From Peribacillus simplex (GTDB lineage: Bacteria; Bacillota; Bacilli; Bacillales; DSM-1321): a stretch of 64,000 nucleotides of DNA. The stretch lies in NCBI RefSeq assembly GCF_001542915.1, contig NZ_LNNH01000023.1:1-64000 (forward strand). The letters run 5' to 3'. Position numbers and translations under genes: made by a program. The notes beneath the pieces are model-generated. The model had not been told where the DNA came from. It saw nothing but the letters and a program-made list of their open reading frames with translations, and ran no database searches. The number at the start of each line of letters is the position of its first letter. Position 1 is the first letter of the stretch. Below, in pieces: positions 34,163 to 46,180 of this stretch.

Positions 34163-34484
34163 GCATATAAAAAGAACTCTTTAAAAGATCGGTCTGTAGA
34201 GGTAAAATGGTAAGTGGTCCAGAAAATAAGGGTATTCCTTATTTGGTAACTTACATAATGCCTGACAGCCCGATTTTTTTCTTTTTCGAAGCGGAGCGAT
34301 CATGCCTTACAATCGTAACCTTCCGTTCATATATTAGTAAGGACGAAGATTTCCCGAATAATAAGATAATTTTAACAAAGGATAAAATAAGTCTTATTTT
34401 GCTGGAAATGGGCTATAACTGTTAGTATCCTGTCAATAGGACAGGTTTTCACCATGCAAGAAGTGGAAACCCTCTCTATATTAG
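34163..34484. other. Intergenic stretch before the suf promoter
   Basis: Contains only a weak 72-codon frame (34207-34425) with a poor AGAGGTAAA site and an unusual composition, and a small CCTGTC / GACAGG hairpin at 34429-34450 followed by TTTTC. Nothing else is supported. Confidence 0.4.
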
Positions 34485-34513
34485 TTGATTCCAAATTGGA
34501 TTTGTTATAAAAT
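34485..34513 (+). promoter_or_regulatory. Promoter of sufCDSUB
   Basis: TTGATT (34485-34490), 17 bases, TAAAAT (34508-34513), about 100 bases upstream of sufC. Confidence 0.6.
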
Positions 34514-34617
34514 TGGAATGAGAATAAAGTGAGAATGTTTTTTACGATAATTATAGTTGAGAAAGTAAATTTTACTTTCTGGTAATAAAATAGGAATTAG
34601 TTCACGGAGGTATTATT

Positions 34618-35403
34618 ATGTCAGCTTCTACATTAACGGTTAAAGATCTTCACGTATCAATTGAGGGCAAAGAGATTTTAAAAGGGGTAAACCTTGAAGT
34701 TAAGGGTGGGGAAATCCATGCAATCATGGGACCTAACGGAACTGGTAAATCCACTTTATCATCAGCAATCATGGGTCACCCAAAATATGAAGTAACAAGC
34801 GGAAGCATCACATTTGATGGTGAAGATGTTTTGGAAATGGAAGTCGACGAGCGTGCTCGTGTCGGGCTATTCCTTGCCATGCAATATCCAAGTGAAATCA
34901 GCGGGGTTACCAATGCTGACTTCTTACGTTCTTCCATCAACGCTCGCCGTGAAGAAGGCGACGAAATTTCATTGATGAAATTCATCCGTCAAATGGATCA
35001 AAAAATGGAATTCCTTGAAATGGATGAAGATATGGCTCAACGTTATTTAAACGAAGGATTCTCCGGCGGAGAGAAAAAACGCAATGAAATTCTTCAATTA
35101 ATGATGATTCAGCCTAAAATCGCCATTTTGGATGAGATTGACTCAGGGCTTGATATCGATGCACTTAAAGTCGTTTCAAAAGGGATCAACGAAATGCGTG
35201 GGGAAGACTTTGGCTGCTTGATCATCACTCATTACCAACGTCTATTAAATTACATCACTCCTGATTTTGTCCATGTCATGATGCAAGGACGCGTCGTGAA
35301 ATCAGGTGGTCCAGAGCTAGCTGCCCGCTTGGAAGCGGAAGGTTATGATTGGATTAAACAAGAATTGGGCATCGAAGACGAAACTGTTGGCGAAGAAGCG
35401 TAA
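34618..35403 (+). CDS. sufC: Fe-S cluster assembly ATPase SufC
   Basis: Soluble ABC-type ATPase of the SufBCD scaffold, 261 residues. Walker A GPNGTGKST (38-46), signature FSGGEKKRNEILQ and Walker B ILDEIDSGLD are all SufC-specific forms. It powers conformational change of SufBD during cluster assembly on the scaffold. First gene of the operon, with CACGGAGG before the ATG; sufD starts 15 bases later. Confidence 0.96.
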   Translation: MSASTLTVKDLHVSIEGKEILKGVNLEVKGGEIHAIMGPNGTGKSTLSSAIMGHPKYEVTSGSITFDGEDVLEMEVDERARVGLFLAMQYPSEISGVTNADFLRSSINARREEGDEISLMKFIRQMDQKMEFLEMDEDMAQRYLNEGFSGGEKKRNEILQLMMIQPKIAILDEIDSGLDIDALKVVSKGINEMRGEDFGCLIITHYQRLLNYITPDFVHVMMQGRVVKSGGPELAARLEAEGYDWIKQELGIEDETVGEEA

Positions 35404-35418
35404 GTAGGAGGATTTGCA

Positions 35419-38367
<2,949 letters not shown>

Positions 38368-38423
38368 TTAATTGGAAAATGAGCTGTTGTAATTCAGCCA
38401 TTTGAAATGGAGGAATACGAGCT

Positions 38424-39821
38424 ATGGCAAAGAAAATGCCTGATATTGGCGATTATAAATATGGCTTTGCGGATAAAGATATTTCCATCTTCCGTTCAAA
38501 GCGTGGTCTTACAGAAGATATCGTGAAAGAAATCTCGCGAATGAAGGATGAACCGCAATGGATGCTTGATTTCCGCTTGAAATCATTGAAGCACTTCTAT
38601 AACATGCCTATGCCTCAGTGGGGCGGAGATTTGAATAGCCTGAACTTTGATGAGATCACATACTATGTGAAGCCATCAGAGAAATCAGAAAAATCATGGG
38701 ATGAAGTTCCTGATGAAATCAAGCAGACTTTTGATAAATTGGGAATCCCTGAAGCGGAACAGAAATATCTTGCAGGGGTATCCGCCCAATATGAATCCGA
38801 AGTGGTTTACCACAGCATGAAAGTGGAATTGGAGGATATGGGTATCGTATTTAAAGATACCGATTCAGCACTTCGTGAAAACGAAGATATCTTCCGTGAA
38901 CATTTCGGCAAAACGATTCCTCCGACTGACAATAAGTTCGCGGCATTGAACTCGGCTGTTTGGTCTGGCGGATCTTTCATCTATGTACCAAAAGGCGTTA
39001 AAGTGGATACTCCGCTTCAAGCGTACTTCCGGATTAACTCTGAAAACATGGGTCAATTCGAACGTACACTGATCATCGTGGATGAAGGCGCATCCGTTCA
39101 CTATGTGGAAGGTTGTACAGCACCTGTCTATACGACGAACTCCCTTCACAGTGCGGTCGTTGAAATCGTCATTAAAAAAGATGCTTACTGCCGTTACACA
39201 ACGATTCAAAACTGGGCAAACAATGTGTTCAACCTGGTTACGAAACGTGCGGTATGTGATGCCAATGCTACAATGGAATGGATCGATGGCAACATTGGCT
39301 CCAAATTGACAATGAAATACCCTGCTGTCATCCTAAAAGGTGAAGGCGCTCGCGGAATGACATTATCGATTGCCATCGCTGGTAAAGGGCAGCACCAAGA
39401 TGCAGGAGCAAAAATGACGCATCTTGCGCCTAATACATCATCAACGATCGTTTCCAAATCAATATCCAAACAAGGCGGAAAAGTAACCTACCGTGGTATT
39501 GTCCACTTCGGACGTAAAGCGGACGGAGCTCGTTCGAATATTGAATGTGATACGCTCATCATGGATAATCAGTCTACATCTGATACAATCCCTTACAATG
39601 AAATCCTGAACGATAACATCTCCCTTGAGCATGAAGCGAAGGTATCCAAAGTATCGGAAGAGCAATTGTTCTACCTGATGAGCCGCGGAATCTCTGAGCA
39701 AGAAGCAACGGAAATGATCGTAATGGGCTTCATCGAGCCATTTACAAAAGAACTTCCAATGGAATATGCGGTTGAAATGAACCGTCTGATCAAGTTCGAA
39801 ATGGAAGGCTCCATCGGGTAA
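38424..39821 (+). CDS. sufB: Fe-S cluster assembly protein SufB
   Basis: Main scaffold subunit on which the nascent iron-sulfur cluster is built, 465 residues. Core motifs: [43 protein letters not shown] and [20 protein letters not shown]. The conserved Cys and Glu residues expected in the beta-helix core are in the ECDTL and VEGC segments. A GGAGG site precedes the ATG. It ends the suf operon and is followed by a terminator; a 26-base copy of its 3' end recurs at 40036. Confidence 0.96.
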   Translation: MAKKMPDIGDYKYGFADKDISIFRSKRGLTEDIVKEISRMKDEPQWMLDFRLKSLKHFYNMPMPQWGGDLNSLNFDEITYYVKPSEKSEKSWDEVPDEIKQTFDKLGIPEAEQKYLAGVSAQYESEVVYHSMKVELEDMGIVFKDTDSALRENEDIFREHFGKTIPPTDNKFAALNSAVWSGGSFIYVPKGVKVDTPLQAYFRINSENMGQFERTLIIVDEGASVHYVEGCTAPVYTTNSLHSAVVEIVIKKDAYCRYTTIQNWANNVFNLVTKRAVCDANATMEWIDGNIGSKLTMKYPAVILKGEGARGMTLSIAIAGKGQHQDAGAKMTHLAPNTSSTIVSKSISKQGGKVTYRGIVHFGRKADGARSNIECDTLIMDNQSTSDTIPYNEILNDNISLEHEAKVSKVSEEQLFYLMSRGISEQEATEMIVMGFIEPFTKELPMEYAVEMNRLIKFEMEGSIG

Positions 39822-39879
39822 ATTAAATACAACGATCTTGAAACGTGCTATTTTGTGGCGGTTCAGATTACCTTTAGTG

Positions 39880-39912
39880 AGGAGACGGACTTTATAGTTC
39901 GTCTCCTTTTTA
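39880..39912 (+). terminator. Terminator of the suf operon
   Basis: AGGAGACG / CGTCTCCT stem with a 12-base loop and T-rich tail. Confidence 0.85.
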
Positions 39913-40035
39913 TTTGTTATGATTTTTGATGGAATGGTGCAATCCGGACCTTGATTCATAAAACTTGATGCGATTTGAAAAGAGTATTATCATTAGACTA
40001 AAAAATAAGGACTTAAAAGGTTGTCAGCTTCAATC

Positions 40036-40061
40036 GATCAAGTTCGAAATGGAAGGCTCCA
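40036..40061 (+). repeat. Duplicate of the sufB 3' end
   Basis: 26 bases identical to 39788-39813 within sufB, coding for IKFEMEGS. The similarity continues for a few bases (CGG after one mismatch) and then stops. Confidence 0.85.
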
Positions 40062-40114
40062 ACGGAGAATGATCGGATGCCTGTAAGGCGATAGAGCATA
40101 TCCATTCATACGAA

Positions 40115-40151
40115 AGCCTGCCGGGGAGACTGGCAGGTTCTTTCTTTTTTA
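40115..40151 (+). terminator. Terminator-like hairpin
   Basis: GCCTGCC / GGCAGGT stem and TTTCTTTTTT tail, downstream of the duplicated sufB tail and before yunF. Confidence 0.7.
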
Positions 40152-40247
40152 AGTGGGATGAGGTTGGCGTTACACCAAGATTAAATGCGCCTTCTCAGGG
40201 TAAAAATATAGTAAGCGAAGCCTGTGTAAAGGGAAGGGATGGTACAG

Positions 40248-41096
40248 ATGATTTATGTGGGTGTGACTGGCTGGGGCGATCATGATCGTTTGTATGAGGG
40301 CGGTGTGTCCCAGCGTGATAAACTGAAGGAGTACGGGGCCCATTTTCCTGTTGTGGAGGTGGATGCTTCGTTTTATGCGGTTCAGCCAAAGCGGAACAGT
40401 GAAAAGTGGGTAGCCGAGACGCCTGCCTCCTTTCAATTTGTCGTTAAAGCTTATCAGGGGATGACAGGACATCAGCGCGGGGAAATTCCATTTGAAAGTA
40501 AAAAGGATATGTTCAAAGCCTTTCGTGATTCCCTTGAGGCTTATGATACGGCAGGTAAGCTCGCGATGGTCCTGTTTCAATTTCCACCATGGTTTGACTG
40601 TAAGCGGGAGAATGTCGATTATTTACGGTGGTGCAAGCTTGAGATGGGCGACACGCCAGTGGCTATAGAGTTCCGGAATCAAAGCTGGTACAGACCGGGC
40701 ATGATCCAGCAAACCTTGGAATTCCTCGAAAAGGAAGGCTGGATTCATACGATATGTGATGAACCGCAGGCTGGGGAGGGCTCGGTTCCTATCGTCCTCC
40801 AGGCCACGGATCGCGATAAAACCTTGATACGCTTCCATGGCCGAAACCTGCATGGTTGGCAGAAGAAGCATGCGGGGGACAATTGGCGGGAGGTCAGGTA
40901 TTTATACCGTTATAATCATCGTGAATTGACTGAATGGGTGGCGAATATCAGGAAGTTGGAAGATCAGTGCAAGGATTTATATGTCCTTTTCAATAATAAC
41001 TCAGGCGGAGACGCCTCCGATAATGCCAAGCAATTGATCGAGCTGCTTGACATCGAATATGAGGGGCTTGCTCCTAAGCAGCTTGGTTTGTTTTAA
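40248..41096 (+). CDS. yunF: DUF72 family protein YunF
   Basis: Protein of 282 residues of the DUF72 family, a TIM-barrel-like fold of unknown activity. Recognisable motifs: IYVGVTGWGDHD at the start, VEVDASFYAVQP, FQFVVKAYQGMTGH, LAMVLFQFPPWFDC, VAIEFRNQSWY and LYVLFNNNSGGDASDNA. ATG 40248 lies nine bases after AAAGGGAAGGG; the ATG three codons upstream overlaps this site. It opens the plus-strand run yunF-yunE-yunD-yunC, the reverse order of numbering in B. subtilis. Confidence 0.85.
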   Translation: MIYVGVTGWGDHDRLYEGGVSQRDKLKEYGAHFPVVEVDASFYAVQPKRNSEKWVAETPASFQFVVKAYQGMTGHQRGEIPFESKKDMFKAFRDSLEAYDTAGKLAMVLFQFPPWFDCKRENVDYLRWCKLEMGDTPVAIEFRNQSWYRPGMIQQTLEFLEKEGWIHTICDEPQAGEGSVPIVLQATDRDKTLIRFHGRNLHGWQKKHAGDNWREVRYLYRYNHRELTEWVANIRKLEDQCKDLYVLFNNNSGGDASDNAKQLIELLDIEYEGLAPKQLGLF

Positions 41097-41179
41097 GCGG
41101 CGATATATAATTAATGAAGATGATAGACAAGCTAGCTAAGGAGCGCTTGACTGACAACAAGGTAAAGGCGGATTTGGAC

Positions 41180-42007
41180 ATGGTTTGGTTGATATTGATA
41201 AGTATTGGTTTGATAGCGGGAACAATCGGCTCTCTTGTCGGTCTGGGAGGCGGCATCATCATTGTGCCTTCCCTTTTGTATTTTGGTACATCGACGCATA
41301 TGATCGATGAATTGACACCACAAGTGGCGGTAGGCGTTTCTACCGTGATCATGATTTTCACCGGTTTATCCTCCACTTTAGCCTATGTAAAGCATAAGGT
41401 GGTCGATTATAAGGCAGGCTTGATTTTCTTCATTGGCAGCGCCCCTGGCGGCATAATTGGGGCCTATGTAAATAAAAGCCTGAATATCGAAGCCTTCTCC
41501 TTATATTTTGGAATGTTCATGGTATTCATGGCCATTGTTTTATTGGTGAAGGACCGCTTGAAGCCGATGGTTTTCAAGCCCGGAAAAGGAAAAATCGTTA
41601 AAACACATAAAATGGAAAGTGGACAGGCGTTTACATATGGATACCATCCGTTGGCAGCGGTATTGATTTCATTTGTCGTTGGATTTTGCTCAGGATTATT
41701 TGGAATAGGCGGTGGTGCATTGATGGTTCCCGTGATGATGCTGCTTTTCTTCTTCCCGCCGCATATGGCGGTGGCAACTTCCATGTTCATGGTATTTCTA
41801 TCGTCCATCACGAATTCGATCACCCATATTTCACTTGGGAATATCAATTGGCCCTATGCTTTAGCCCTGATACCGGGAGCGTGGTTCGGAGCGAAATGGG
41901 GGGCATGGATCAATACGCGGCTAAAGAGCGCGTCATTGGAAAATATGTTGAAAATAGTTCTGATAATCATTGGTTTACGTCTTATTTACCAAGGGATTAC
42001 CGGATAA
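41180..42007 (+). CDS. yunE: TauE/SafE-family membrane transporter YunE
   Basis: Membrane protein of 275 residues with about eight helices and the duplicated TauE/SafE (DUF81) motif: GTIGSLVGLGGGIIIVPSLL near the N-terminus and CSGLFGIGGGALMVPVMML in the second half. The family exports or imports sulfur-containing organic anions such as sulfite or sulfoacetate, but many members have other substrates. ATG 41180 after AAAGGCGGA is chosen; the frame runs on 22 codons upstream without a ribosome site and with no membrane sequence. Confidence 0.82.
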   Translation: MVWLILISIGLIAGTIGSLVGLGGGIIIVPSLLYFGTSTHMIDELTPQVAVGVSTVIMIFTGLSSTLAYVKHKVVDYKAGLIFFIGSAPGGIIGAYVNKSLNIEAFSLYFGMFMVFMAIVLLVKDRLKPMVFKPGKGKIVKTHKMESGQAFTYGYHPLAAVLISFVVGFCSGLFGIGGGALMVPVMMLLFFFPPHMAVATSMFMVFLSSITNSITHISLGNINWPYALALIPGAWFGAKWGAWINTRLKSASLENMLKIVLIIIGLRLIYQGITG

Positions 42008-42022
42008 GCGAGGAGGAAGGAA

Positions 42023-43411
42023 ATGATGTCGGAAATCATTCATTTATATCACACTAATGATCTTCATAGTCATTTTGAGAATTGGCCTCGTATCGAGAAG
42101 TTTCTTAAGGAAAGAAGGGAACTTCATCAAGAAACGGGTGAAGAAGCGATCATATTCGATATAGGTGATCATGTGGACCGCTGGCATCCTTATACTGAAG
42201 GCACCTTAGGTAAGGGGAATATTGAATTGCTCAATGAAGCGGGCTACCAATATGTGACCATCGGCAATAATGAAGGAATCACTTTGCCTCATGAAGGGTT
42301 GGATTCCTTATACGATCATGCAAGGTTCAAGGTCTTGGCAGCGAACATCTATTACCGGAATCATCAGAGGCCGGAATGGGCGCTGCCCTATTGGATACAT
42401 ACAACGGCGAAAGGCACGAGGATTGCACTGATTGGTTTGACTGCCTTTTTTCAAAAGTTCTACTCCGCGATGGACTGGGAACTGACTGAACCATTCGAGG
42501 AATTAAAAGAACAGCTTGAAGAGATTAAGGCCAAGGCGGATGTCATCATCATCCTTTCACACTTGGGCATCCATGACGATGAAAGGATGGCAGCGGACTT
42601 TCCGCAGATTGATGTCATCCTTGGCGCGCATACTCATCATATCCTTCATCAAGGGAAACTGGTCAATGATGTGCTCCTATGCGGTGCAGGAAAATATGGG
42701 TTTTACGTAGGGCAGGTCGAAATGACCATTGATCAGGATAAACGAATTTCCAAGAAGAAAGCGATTCTTTATGACACCAATGATTTCTTGGAATTGGAGG
42801 ATGAACGTTCTTGGGTTGAAGCCATGTACTTGGCAGGCGGGGAAACGCTGGACGAGGTCGTGGTGGACCTGCCGGAAGCGCTGGAAAATGATTGGTTCAG
42901 AGTGAGCCCCCTCACGAAAATCCTCGGTGAGGCGCTTAGGGAATGGAGTAAGGCTGATTGTACCTTTTTGAATGCCGGTCTGCTGCTTGATGGATTGCTA
43001 AAGGGTCCAGTAACCAAAGGGGATATTCACCGGATCTGTCCGCATCCCATCAATCCTTGTATCGTTGAAGTCAATGGGAATGAATTAAAAGAAATACTCA
43101 TGCAATCCAGGGATGAGGAATGGCCTGATCTTCAGGTGAAAGGCTTTGGTTTTCGCGGGAAAATCATGGGAGTCATGCATTATGAGCGAATTGAATTCGA
43201 TGAAATCGAGAACGGGATCGTCAAGACGATCCTGATAGATGGAGAGAAGCTGCGGCCAGATGCATCCTATAAATTGGCCATACCGGATATGTTCACATTC
43301 GGGCATTTCTTTCCGAGTATCCAGCGCTCCAATCGCAAGGAGTATCTGTTGCCTGAATTCCTAAGGGATATCCTCGCGTGGAAGCTGAAAAAAATATATA
43401 GAGAAGCCTAA
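42023..43411 (+). CDS. yunD: 5'-nucleotidase-like metallophosphatase YunD
   Basis: Protein of 462 residues with an N-terminal calcineurin-like metallophosphatase domain: HTNDLHSHF (metal ligands Asp, His), FDIGDHVDR, GNNEG, ILSHLG and GAHTHHI. The C-terminal domain corresponds to the 5'-nucleotidase substrate-specificity domain. Unlike UshA-type enzymes it has no signal peptide and appears to be cytoplasmic. The second Met may be used, as GAGGAAGG lies before it. It follows yunE by 15 bases. Confidence 0.87.
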   Translation: MMSEIIHLYHTNDLHSHFENWPRIEKFLKERRELHQETGEEAIIFDIGDHVDRWHPYTEGTLGKGNIELLNEAGYQYVTIGNNEGITLPHEGLDSLYDHARFKVLAANIYYRNHQRPEWALPYWIHTTAKGTRIALIGLTAFFQKFYSAMDWELTEPFEELKEQLEEIKAKADVIIILSHLGIHDDERMAADFPQIDVILGAHTHHILHQGKLVNDVLLCGAGKYGFYVGQVEMTIDQDKRISKKKAILYDTNDFLELEDERSWVEAMYLAGGETLDEVVVDLPEALENDWFRVSPLTKILGEALREWSKADCTFLNAGLLLDGLLKGPVTKGDIHRICPHPINPCIVEVNGNELKEILMQSRDEEWPDLQVKGFGFRGKIMGVMHYERIEFDEIENGIVKTILIDGEKLRPDASYKLAIPDMFTFGHFFPSIQRSNRKEYLLPEFLRDILAWKLKKIYREA

Positions 43412-43473
43412 TGCCAAATCACGGTTTCGCCCTTTTTTTCATATTGTATGAGGAAGAAAGGGGCGAAACCATT

Positions 43474-43776
43474 TTGATTAACATGATACCAATAATACTT
43501 GATAGTCATACCTTCTTAGCCATTTCTGTCCGGCTTCCCAAAACGAACTTGCTTGCTGTGGCTTCCGAAAAAGGGTATATAATGTGCGGTGCGTTGGATG
43601 TGGGGCTGTTAAATGAAAAATTAAGTGATCGTAAAATCCTAGCAGGCAGGGCCACCGGTGTAAAGTCGATTGAAGAGCTTTTGGATGCACCGCTTGAATC
43701 GGTAACGTGGGAAGCGGAGGCTATGGGCATCTATCCCGGAATGATCGGTAAAGAAGCATTAATCAAAATGATCTAA
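43474..43776 (+). CDS. yunC: DUF1805 protein YunC
   Basis: Protein of 100 residues of the DUF1805 family (YIMCGALDVGLLNEKLSDRKI, AGRATGVKSIEELLDAPLESVT). The function is unknown. TTG 43474 is taken as start because AAAGGGG lies ten bases upstream and the product then begins MINMIPII, in register with B. subtilis YunC; the long upstream frame lacks a ribosome site. A weak AAAGGC / GCCTTT hairpin follows the stop. Confidence 0.8.
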   Translation: MINMIPIILDSHTFLAISVRLPKTNLLAVASEKGYIMCGALDVGLLNEKLSDRKILAGRATGVKSIEELLDAPLESVTWEAEAMGIYPGMIGKEALIKMI

Positions 43777-43953
43777 AAAGGCGGGCTTTCTTTTATCCAG
43801 AAGGGGGCCTTTATTTTATTTCACCAAGTTTTTCGGATATTTATCAATAAATATTTTTAAACGGATTCATTTATGAAAATATTTTCCGATAATCCTTATA
43901 AAGGAAAGAAACGGTTCGATACCAAATCTTGAATGGGGAAATGGAGTACAAGT

Positions 43954-45051
43954 ATGAGGCTAGCTATTACAAAGTCTTTAAGCCCTGGAGCCAGGCTCGG
44001 AAAAAACATCCATAATGAGCGGGGCCATATCCTATTGTGCGAGGGTTTGACATTAACACAGAAAATGATCGATCGACTGGTTTCCTTGAATATTCCCTTT
44101 GTCTACATTCAAGATCCAAGGACGGATGACATTATTCCAATGCCACCAGTTTCCGGGAAGCTTAGGAGAGAAGCCATTAATACGATTGAAACCACGTTCC
44201 AGGATATGAAGGATAAAATCAACCTCGATGCATCTTTCACGATTGAGCAGGCTAGCGTCAAGTTCACCCAAATAGTCCGCAGCATCATGAAAGAGCTGAA
44301 AAGCAATAAAGAATTAATGACGTTACTGGCGGATGTTTATACATACGATGATTATATCTTTACTCATTCCTTTAATGTGACCTTATATACGCTGGCGATT
44401 GGGATGGAATTGAATATAAATGAAAAGAACTTGGAGATACTCGGTTTGGGAGCGATCTTGCATGATGTCGGTAAAATGCTTGTCCCCTTGGATATCCTTC
44501 GTAAGCCCGGTAAGCTGACGGAACAGGAATTTGAACAAATCCAGAAGCATGCCGATTACGGATTCCATCTAATTAAGAATATTCATACGGTTTCGCTTAT
44601 CGTTGCCAATTGTGCCTACCAGCACCATGAAAGGTTGGATGGCTCTGGATATCCACGCGGGATAAAAGGGGACGAAATCCACTATTTCTGTAAGATCATT
44701 GCCGTTGCGGACGTGTTTGATGCCGTAACTTCCAATCGGGTTTACCGTAAAGCGATGCTGCCTCATGAGGGGTTGGAGGTCCTTTATGCCGGAGTCGGCA
44801 AAAAGTTCGATAATACGATCATTGAAGCTTTCCGCAGAGCTGTCGCCATCTACCCGAACGGCCTATCGGTAGAATTGAATGATGGGAGAAAAGGGGTCGT
44901 TTGCGCTCAAAATGAAGGAATAGGGGACCGGCCCCTGATAAGGATCCTTGAGGAAAATGGGGAACAGATCAAAGAACCCTATGAGGTGGACATGAATAAG
45001 AACCTGCATTTGCTGATCATGAAATGCTTGAATATACAAGAACCAGCCTAA
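43954..45051 (+). CDS. HD-GYP domain protein, likely cyclic-di-GMP phosphodiesterase
   Basis: Protein of 365 residues. The N-terminal 125 residues form a small domain found before HD-GYP in many Firmicutes. The HD-GYP core follows: His170-Asp171 in AILHDVGKM, HADYGFHLI, and YQHHERLDGSGYP with the GYP signature at 232-234, then ADVFDAVTSNRVYR. Family members hydrolyse cyclic-di-GMP or related dinucleotides. No transmembrane or receiver domain is present. The start is ATG 43954, eight bases after TGGAG. It sits alone between yunC and the convergent yunB, and is not in this place in B. subtilis as far as I recall. Confidence 0.85.
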   Translation: MRLAITKSLSPGARLGKNIHNERGHILLCEGLTLTQKMIDRLVSLNIPFVYIQDPRTDDIIPMPPVSGKLRREAINTIETTFQDMKDKINLDASFTIEQASVKFTQIVRSIMKELKSNKELMTLLADVYTYDDYIFTHSFNVTLYTLAIGMELNINEKNLEILGLGAILHDVGKMLVPLDILRKPGKLTEQEFEQIQKHADYGFHLIKNIHTVSLIVANCAYQHHERLDGSGYPRGIKGDEIHYFCKIIAVADVFDAVTSNRVYRKAMLPHEGLEVLYAGVGKKFDNTIIEAFRRAVAIYPNGLSVELNDGRKGVVCAQNEGIGDRPLIRILEENGEQIKEPYEVDMNKNLHLLIMKCLNIQEPA

Positions 45052-45083
45052 CCCTATAAAATATACCCTTTGGTAAGTAAGAC

Positions 45084-45116
45084 ATGCTGCCTGCATTTTG
45101 CAGACGGCATTTTTTT
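45084..45116 (+). terminator. Terminator after the HD-GYP gene
   Basis: ATGCTGCCTGC / GCAGACGGCAT with ATTTT loop and seven T residues; close in sequence to the terminator at 5710. Confidence 0.85.
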
Positions 45117-45117
45117 A

Positions 45118-45238
45118 GGTGCAGTGAAATGGAAGGTCCGAGACTACTCCTGCGGGACATGCGCGTCTACGTGAGACCTCGCAGGCTGAAAGCAGAGGGC
45201 GGACCGCGATTCACCTGCAGTGGATTTGAACGGTCTAA
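45118..45238 (-). repeat. Degenerate copy of the 189-bp dispersed repeat
   Basis: Reverse-complement relative of the repeats at 63307-63676. ACTCCTGCGGGACATGCGCG, TCTACGTGAGACC, TCGCAGGCTGAAAGC and CACCTGCAGTG are shared; a central segment is deleted. Confidence 0.75.
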
Positions 45239-45242
45239 GGTA

Positions 45243-45275
45243 CCGTTACTCGCGAGTTTGAGCTTTGCATCCAAT
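45243..45275. repeat. Single relic unit of the 21-bp array family
   Basis: TTACTCGCGAGTTTGAGC followed by TTTGCATCCAAT matches the start of the array at 33665 (TTTACTCGCGAATTTAGAC then TTTGCATCGAAT). Confidence 0.6.
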
Positions 45276-45389
45276 GAGGCGGGTTCTTCAAATTGGCTAC
45301 TCTATAGGCTTACATTTTACTTTAGGGCAGGCTCGTTTTTTCATTGCTTGTTTTCCTTCATGATGGCTGGCGCGACCGCCCCGTTGCCA

Positions 45390-46091
45390 TTACTGAAATA
45401 ACTTGGTACATCGCCTTCGATCAATAAGCTGCCGACTGTCACTTCCTGGCTTACCTTTGGTCTCTTTGGTGAAAGAAGGGATGACGATTTGGATGTTGAC
45501 ATCAAAATCCACGATCAATTCATAATAGACATTATTAATGCCCGCGTTCGTCAGTTTTGTTCTTAGGTCCGATTCAACATTGCCGATCACTGACATTTTC
45601 ACTGGAATTTCAGGTCCATAGTTGGAGAGGAGGTTATTTCCGGTAACGACGCCTAAAGGTATATAATAGACCACGCTTTTATATTGTTCGTCATTTATTT
45701 TAGCTGAACCCGTTTTAAAAGGGTTTCCCTGTTTGATGCCAAGCTTCCTTTGAATGTCTTTCGTGATGTTGGCGCGCAACTCACTGTATATGACTGGATT
45801 GAAGCTATAGGAAGAACTGGTACCCTCAGTCCCCTTATTGTTGGTGATGATTTCCTTCATATCAATCTTGGAGATATTCTCATCGACCGATTCATGGATC
45901 GTTTCCGTGGCAATCCGTTTGATTTCATTTTCGGCGACATTCATGATTACAGGTTCGATGGTTTTATCGACGTACCAAAGTGTCATGATGCTTGATAGGA
46001 TGAAAAGGATGAAGGAATAAAGAAAAACTTTACGGGTGGGGAGAGGCCCCTTTTTTCGGAATTTCATTGGGCGAAATCTTTTTCGGAACAC
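45390..46091 (-). CDS. yunB: Sporulation protein YunB with a frameshifted 3' end
   Basis: Sporulation protein YunB: short cytoplasmic tail, one membrane helix (about 24-44) and an extracytoplasmic domain with the motifs NEIKRIATETIHESV, VIYSELRANITKDIQ, VVYYIPLGVVTGN and YYELIVDFDVNIQIVIP. In the listed frame the last residues (KGKPGSDSRQLIDRRRC) are unrelated to the family. Skipping one A in the run at 45456-45458 gives TKVSQEVTVGSLLIEGDVP and a stop at 45341, restoring about 249 residues, close to the B. subtilis protein. So either a real +1 frameshift or a sequence error changes the last 40 residues. The start is GTG after AAAGGGGGC. Confidence 0.85.
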   Translation of the reverse strand: MFRKRFRPMKFRKKGPLPTRKVFLYSFILFILSSIMTLWYVDKTIEPVIMNVAENEIKRIATETIHESVDENISKIDMKEIITNNKGTEGTSSSYSFNPVIYSELRANITKDIQRKLGIKQGNPFKTGSAKINDEQYKSVVYYIPLGVVTGNNLLSNYGPEIPVKMSVIGNVESDLRTKLTNAGINNVYYELIVDFDVNIQIVIPSFTKETKGKPGSDSRQLIDRRRCTKLFQ

Positions 46092-46148
46092 GCTTTAGCC
46101 CCCTTTACTAATACCTATGCGTCAGCTTCAGGGGAATATGTTGAAATC

Positions 46149-46180
46149 GAAAAAAAGCAGCGCAAAATTCCTCGCTGCTT
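46149..46180 (-). terminator. Terminator of lytH
   Basis: On the minus strand AAGCAGCG / CGCTGCTT and a T run, just overlapping the end of lytH. Confidence 0.75.

Noticed and set aside
34207-34425. 72-codon ORF upstream of sufC
   Set aside because: Weak ribosome site, poly-Phe run from a T-rich stretch and no family similarity.
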